Below, piece after piece: positions 52,646 through 54,356 of a DNA stretch of 54,356 nt. The notes under the pieces are model-generated. The model ran no database searches, was not told the origin of the DNA, and saw only the letters and a program-made list of their open reading frames with translations. The stretch spans positions 1 to 54,356 of the forward strand of contig JAFAYQ010000064.1 in the NCBI GenBank assembly GCA_019240215.1. The letters are read 5' to 3'. The position numbers were made by a program, and so were the translations under genes. The stretch's first letter is position 1; each line of letters begins with the position of its first letter. This DNA comes from Actinomycetota bacterium. Its GTDB lineage: Bacteria; Actinomycetota; Actinomycetes; Streptosporangiales; Streptosporangiaceae.

Positions 52646-53269
52646 GTGCTGACCTACCTGTTCGACATCGACGGGACCCTGGTCGACTCGTCGGCGGCCG
52701 TCGAACGGGCCTGGCGGCGGGTCTCGCAGGAGTTCGGGGTGGACACCGACGCGGTCCTGGCCGCCTGCCACGGGCGGCGCAGCGTGGACACGGTCCGGGA
52801 GTTCTTCCCGCCAGCCGACCAGCCCGCCGCCCAGAAGCGGATCGACGAGCTCGAGCTGGCCGACCGGGACGTGGCCGCCTGCCGGGGGGCGGCCGACCTG
52901 CTGGCCAGCCTGGACGGGCAGCCGTGGGCGGCGGTCACGTCGGGACCGCGGCCGCTGATGACCGCGCGGCTGGCGGCGGCCGGCCTGGCGGTCCCCAGGG
53001 TGCTGGTCACGGCCGAGGACGTGCGGCGCGGCAAGCCCGCCCCCGACGGTTACCTGCTGGCCGCCCGGGAACTGGCCGTCTCCCCCACCAGCTGTGTGGT
53101 GGTCGAGGACTCGCCGGCCGGGGTGGCGGCCGGCCAGGCGGCGGGCGCGCTGGTGGCGGCGGTCACCACCACCCACCCGGCCGCCGCGCTGAGCGCCGCC
53201 GACCTGGTGGTGGCCGGGCTGCCCGAGGTGGCGGAGGCGGTCGGGGGCCGGCACCGGGGCCGGGGCTAG
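52646..53269 (+). CDS. HAD-family sugar/glycerol phosphatase
   Basis: A 207-residue HAD hydrolase. Motif I FDIDGTLVDSS contains the nucleophile Asp; motif II is the Thr-Ser of AAVTSGPRPLM; Lys in RRGKPAPDGYLLAA and the acidic pair in VVEDSPAGVAAG complete the site. This matches the sugar-phosphatase/GPP group. It starts at GTG 52646. The stop codon touches the left end of an insertion sequence, so the native 3' end may have been altered slightly. Confidence 0.9.
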   Translation: MLTYLFDIDGTLVDSSAAVERAWRRVSQEFGVDTDAVLAACHGRRSVDTVREFFPPADQPAAQKRIDELELADRDVAACRGAADLLASLDGQPWAAVTSGPRPLMTARLAAAGLAVPRVLVTAEDVRRGKPAPDGYLLAARELAVSPTSCVVVEDSPAGVAAGQAAGALVAAVTTTHPAAALSAADLVVAGLPEVAEAVGGRHRGRG

Positions 53270-54212
53270 GGCCTGTTTCAAAAGTTGGTAGTGGTGCGGA
53301 CCGGTCTGCGTGTCGTTGCCCGGGTATGAGTGAGGTCTCCGGTAGATGAGTCAACGACCAAGAAGACCATCTGCACTCCGGAGACCTCGTGGACACCCTA
53401 GCGGTGACGGGGCGGGCGGACCTTTCCGATGCGCAGTGGGCGGTGCTGGAGCCGCTGCTGCCCCGCGGTAAGAGGCCGGGCCGGCCGTCGACGTGGACGA
53501 AACGGCAGCTGATCGACGGGATCCGGTGGCGGACCCGGGTGGGTGCGCCGTGGCGGGATGTCCCGCCGGCCTACGGGCACTGGCTGACGGTGTACGGGCT
53601 GTTCCGCCGCTGGCAGCGGGACGGCACCTGGGCGGTGATCTTGTCCGGGCTGCAGGCCCGGGCGGATGCGGCCGGGCTGATCACCTGGGACGTGTCCGTG
53701 GATTCCACCGTGGCCCGGGCGCACCAGCACGCGGCCGGGGCGCGGAAAAGGGGGATCTGCAGGCCGAGCCGCCCGGTGACGAGCCCGCTGATCACGCGCT
53801 GGGCCGGTCCCGCGGCGGGCTGACCACCAAGATCCACCTGGCGGTCGAGCAAGGCCAGAAACCGCTGTCGGTCGTGATCACCGCGGGGCAGCGGGGCGAC
53901 AGCCCCCAGTTCACCACCGTCCTGGACCAGATCGCCGTGGCCCGGCTGGGGCCGGGACGGTCTCGCACCCGCCCGGACCGGGTTCTGGCTGATAAGGCCT
54001 ACGGATCCCGCGCCAACCGGGAGTACCTGCGCCGGCGCGGGATCGCCGCCACCATCCCCGAACCAGCCGGCCGCATCGGCCACCGCAAGAGGCGGGGCAG
54101 CAAAGGCGGCCGCCCGCCCGCCTTCGACACCGAGATCTACAAACAGCGGCACGCCGTCGAGTGCGGCATCAACCGGCTCAAACGCCACCGGGCCATCGCC
54201 ACCCGTTATGAC
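53269..54212 (+). mobile_element. IS5-type insertion sequence, right end missing
   Basis: The left end GGGCCTGTTTCAAAAG begins at 53269-53271, directly at a CTAG sequence, the type of target used by this group. The transposase follows. Homology-like sequence stops at about 54212, and no inverse copy of the left end occurs in the remaining bases, so the right end is lost or replaced. Confidence 0.8.
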
Positions 54213-54251
54213 TGTGAGGATGATCAGATGCCGTCCGGTGCTCGGGTCTGA
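53389..54251 (+). pseudogene. IS5-family transposase, two frames, C-terminus truncated
   Basis: The first frame (53389-53823) encodes the N-terminal half (LSDAQWAVLEPLLPR, then [13 protein letters not shown] with the first catalytic Asp). The second frame (read from about 53750 to 54251) encodes the rest: [14 protein letters not shown] with the second Asp and [21 protein letters not shown] with the catalytic Glu. AAAAGGGGG at 53746-53754 is a likely -1 frameshift site, as in other IS5-group elements. After RYD the sequence becomes unrelated, so the C-terminal 20 or so residues are missing. Confidence 0.85.
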
Positions 54252-54356
54252 CTCGCGCTACGACCGGCCTTTGATGCCTTGAGTTTGATCTGTCGGCTCG
54301 GGTTCTGGGCGGCGCTTGCTGCCACCAGACCGGCGGGACGTGTCCCGATAGGGGCC
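54213..54356. other. unassigned sequence to right edge
   Basis: No gene recognised. CGGGAC-GT-GTCCCG (54334-54347) is a perfect 14-bp inverted repeat close to the edge; it could be the end of another element that replaced the IS right end. Confidence 0.3.

Overview
The window is high-GC DNA with strong GC3 bias, GTG starts, tight 4-bp gene overlaps and gene families typical of a soil or filamentous actinomycete (fused CydDC, Rv1733c-like membrane proteins, FxsA/FxsB peptide cluster, NB-ARC/TPR protein, sugar ABC importer without its own ATPase). I cannot assign a genus. No rRNA, complete tRNA or CRISPR array was seen.

Region 1 (about 1-27.1 kb) reads as a low-oxygen/dormancy island. It holds cytochrome bd oxidase with its assembly transporter (cydA-cydB-cydDC), a minus-strand operon (cyclic-nucleotide-binding protein, Zn alcohol dehydrogenase, GAPDH, tandem universal stress protein), and a divergent operon for a 2-oxoacid:ferredoxin oxidoreductase (porG-porA-porB) with a GltD-like/ferredoxin fusion and an acetyl-CoA/acetate CoA-transferase. 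A PNPOx-like flavoprotein, a second Zn alcohol dehydrogenase, two Rv1733c-like membrane proteins, a flavodoxin, a CBS-BON protein, three more universal stress proteins and an aldolase-like protein follow. Many of these families belong to the mycobacterial DosR regulon, and most divergent promoters carry a 14-bp site resembling the DosR box (GGGACTWWAGTCCC). No DosR/DosS gene is in the window. Together the genes suggest respiration at low O2, fermentation of pyruvate to acetyl-CoA/acetate, ethanol/aldehyde redox balancing and stress sensing. A low-GC patch (about 23.1-24.3 kb) inside the island encodes a CBM20-tailed protein of unknown function.

Region 2 (27.1-31.4 kb) begins with a gene remnant and an isolated 3' end of tmRNA (ssrA) with a terminator, which is the expected scar of an element integrated in ssrA. 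An alpha/beta hydrolase, a SnoaL-like protein, a hypothetical protein, a truncated MmcQ-like gene, an SDR and a beta-helix protein follow.

Region 3 (31.4-39.4 kb) is an alpha-galactoside locus: LacI regulator, two permeases, binding lipoprotein and GH36 alpha-galactosidase, followed by an epoxide hydrolase.

Region 4 (39.6-47 kb) is the most novel part. It has a cyclase-like protein divergent from an HTH/NB-ARC/TPR protein, which converges on a three-gene ribosomal peptide cluster: an FxsA-like precursor, an HEXXH protein and an FxsB-like radical SAM/SPASM maturase. The precursor ends in F-D-A-R-I, an F-x-A-x-x variant of the canonical F-x-S-x-x C-terminus.

Region 5 (47-54.4 kb) carries small conserved proteins, two MFS exporters, a thioesterase, a TetR regulator, a HAD phosphatase and an IS5-type insertion sequence whose left end abuts the phosphatase stop codon and whose right end is lost.
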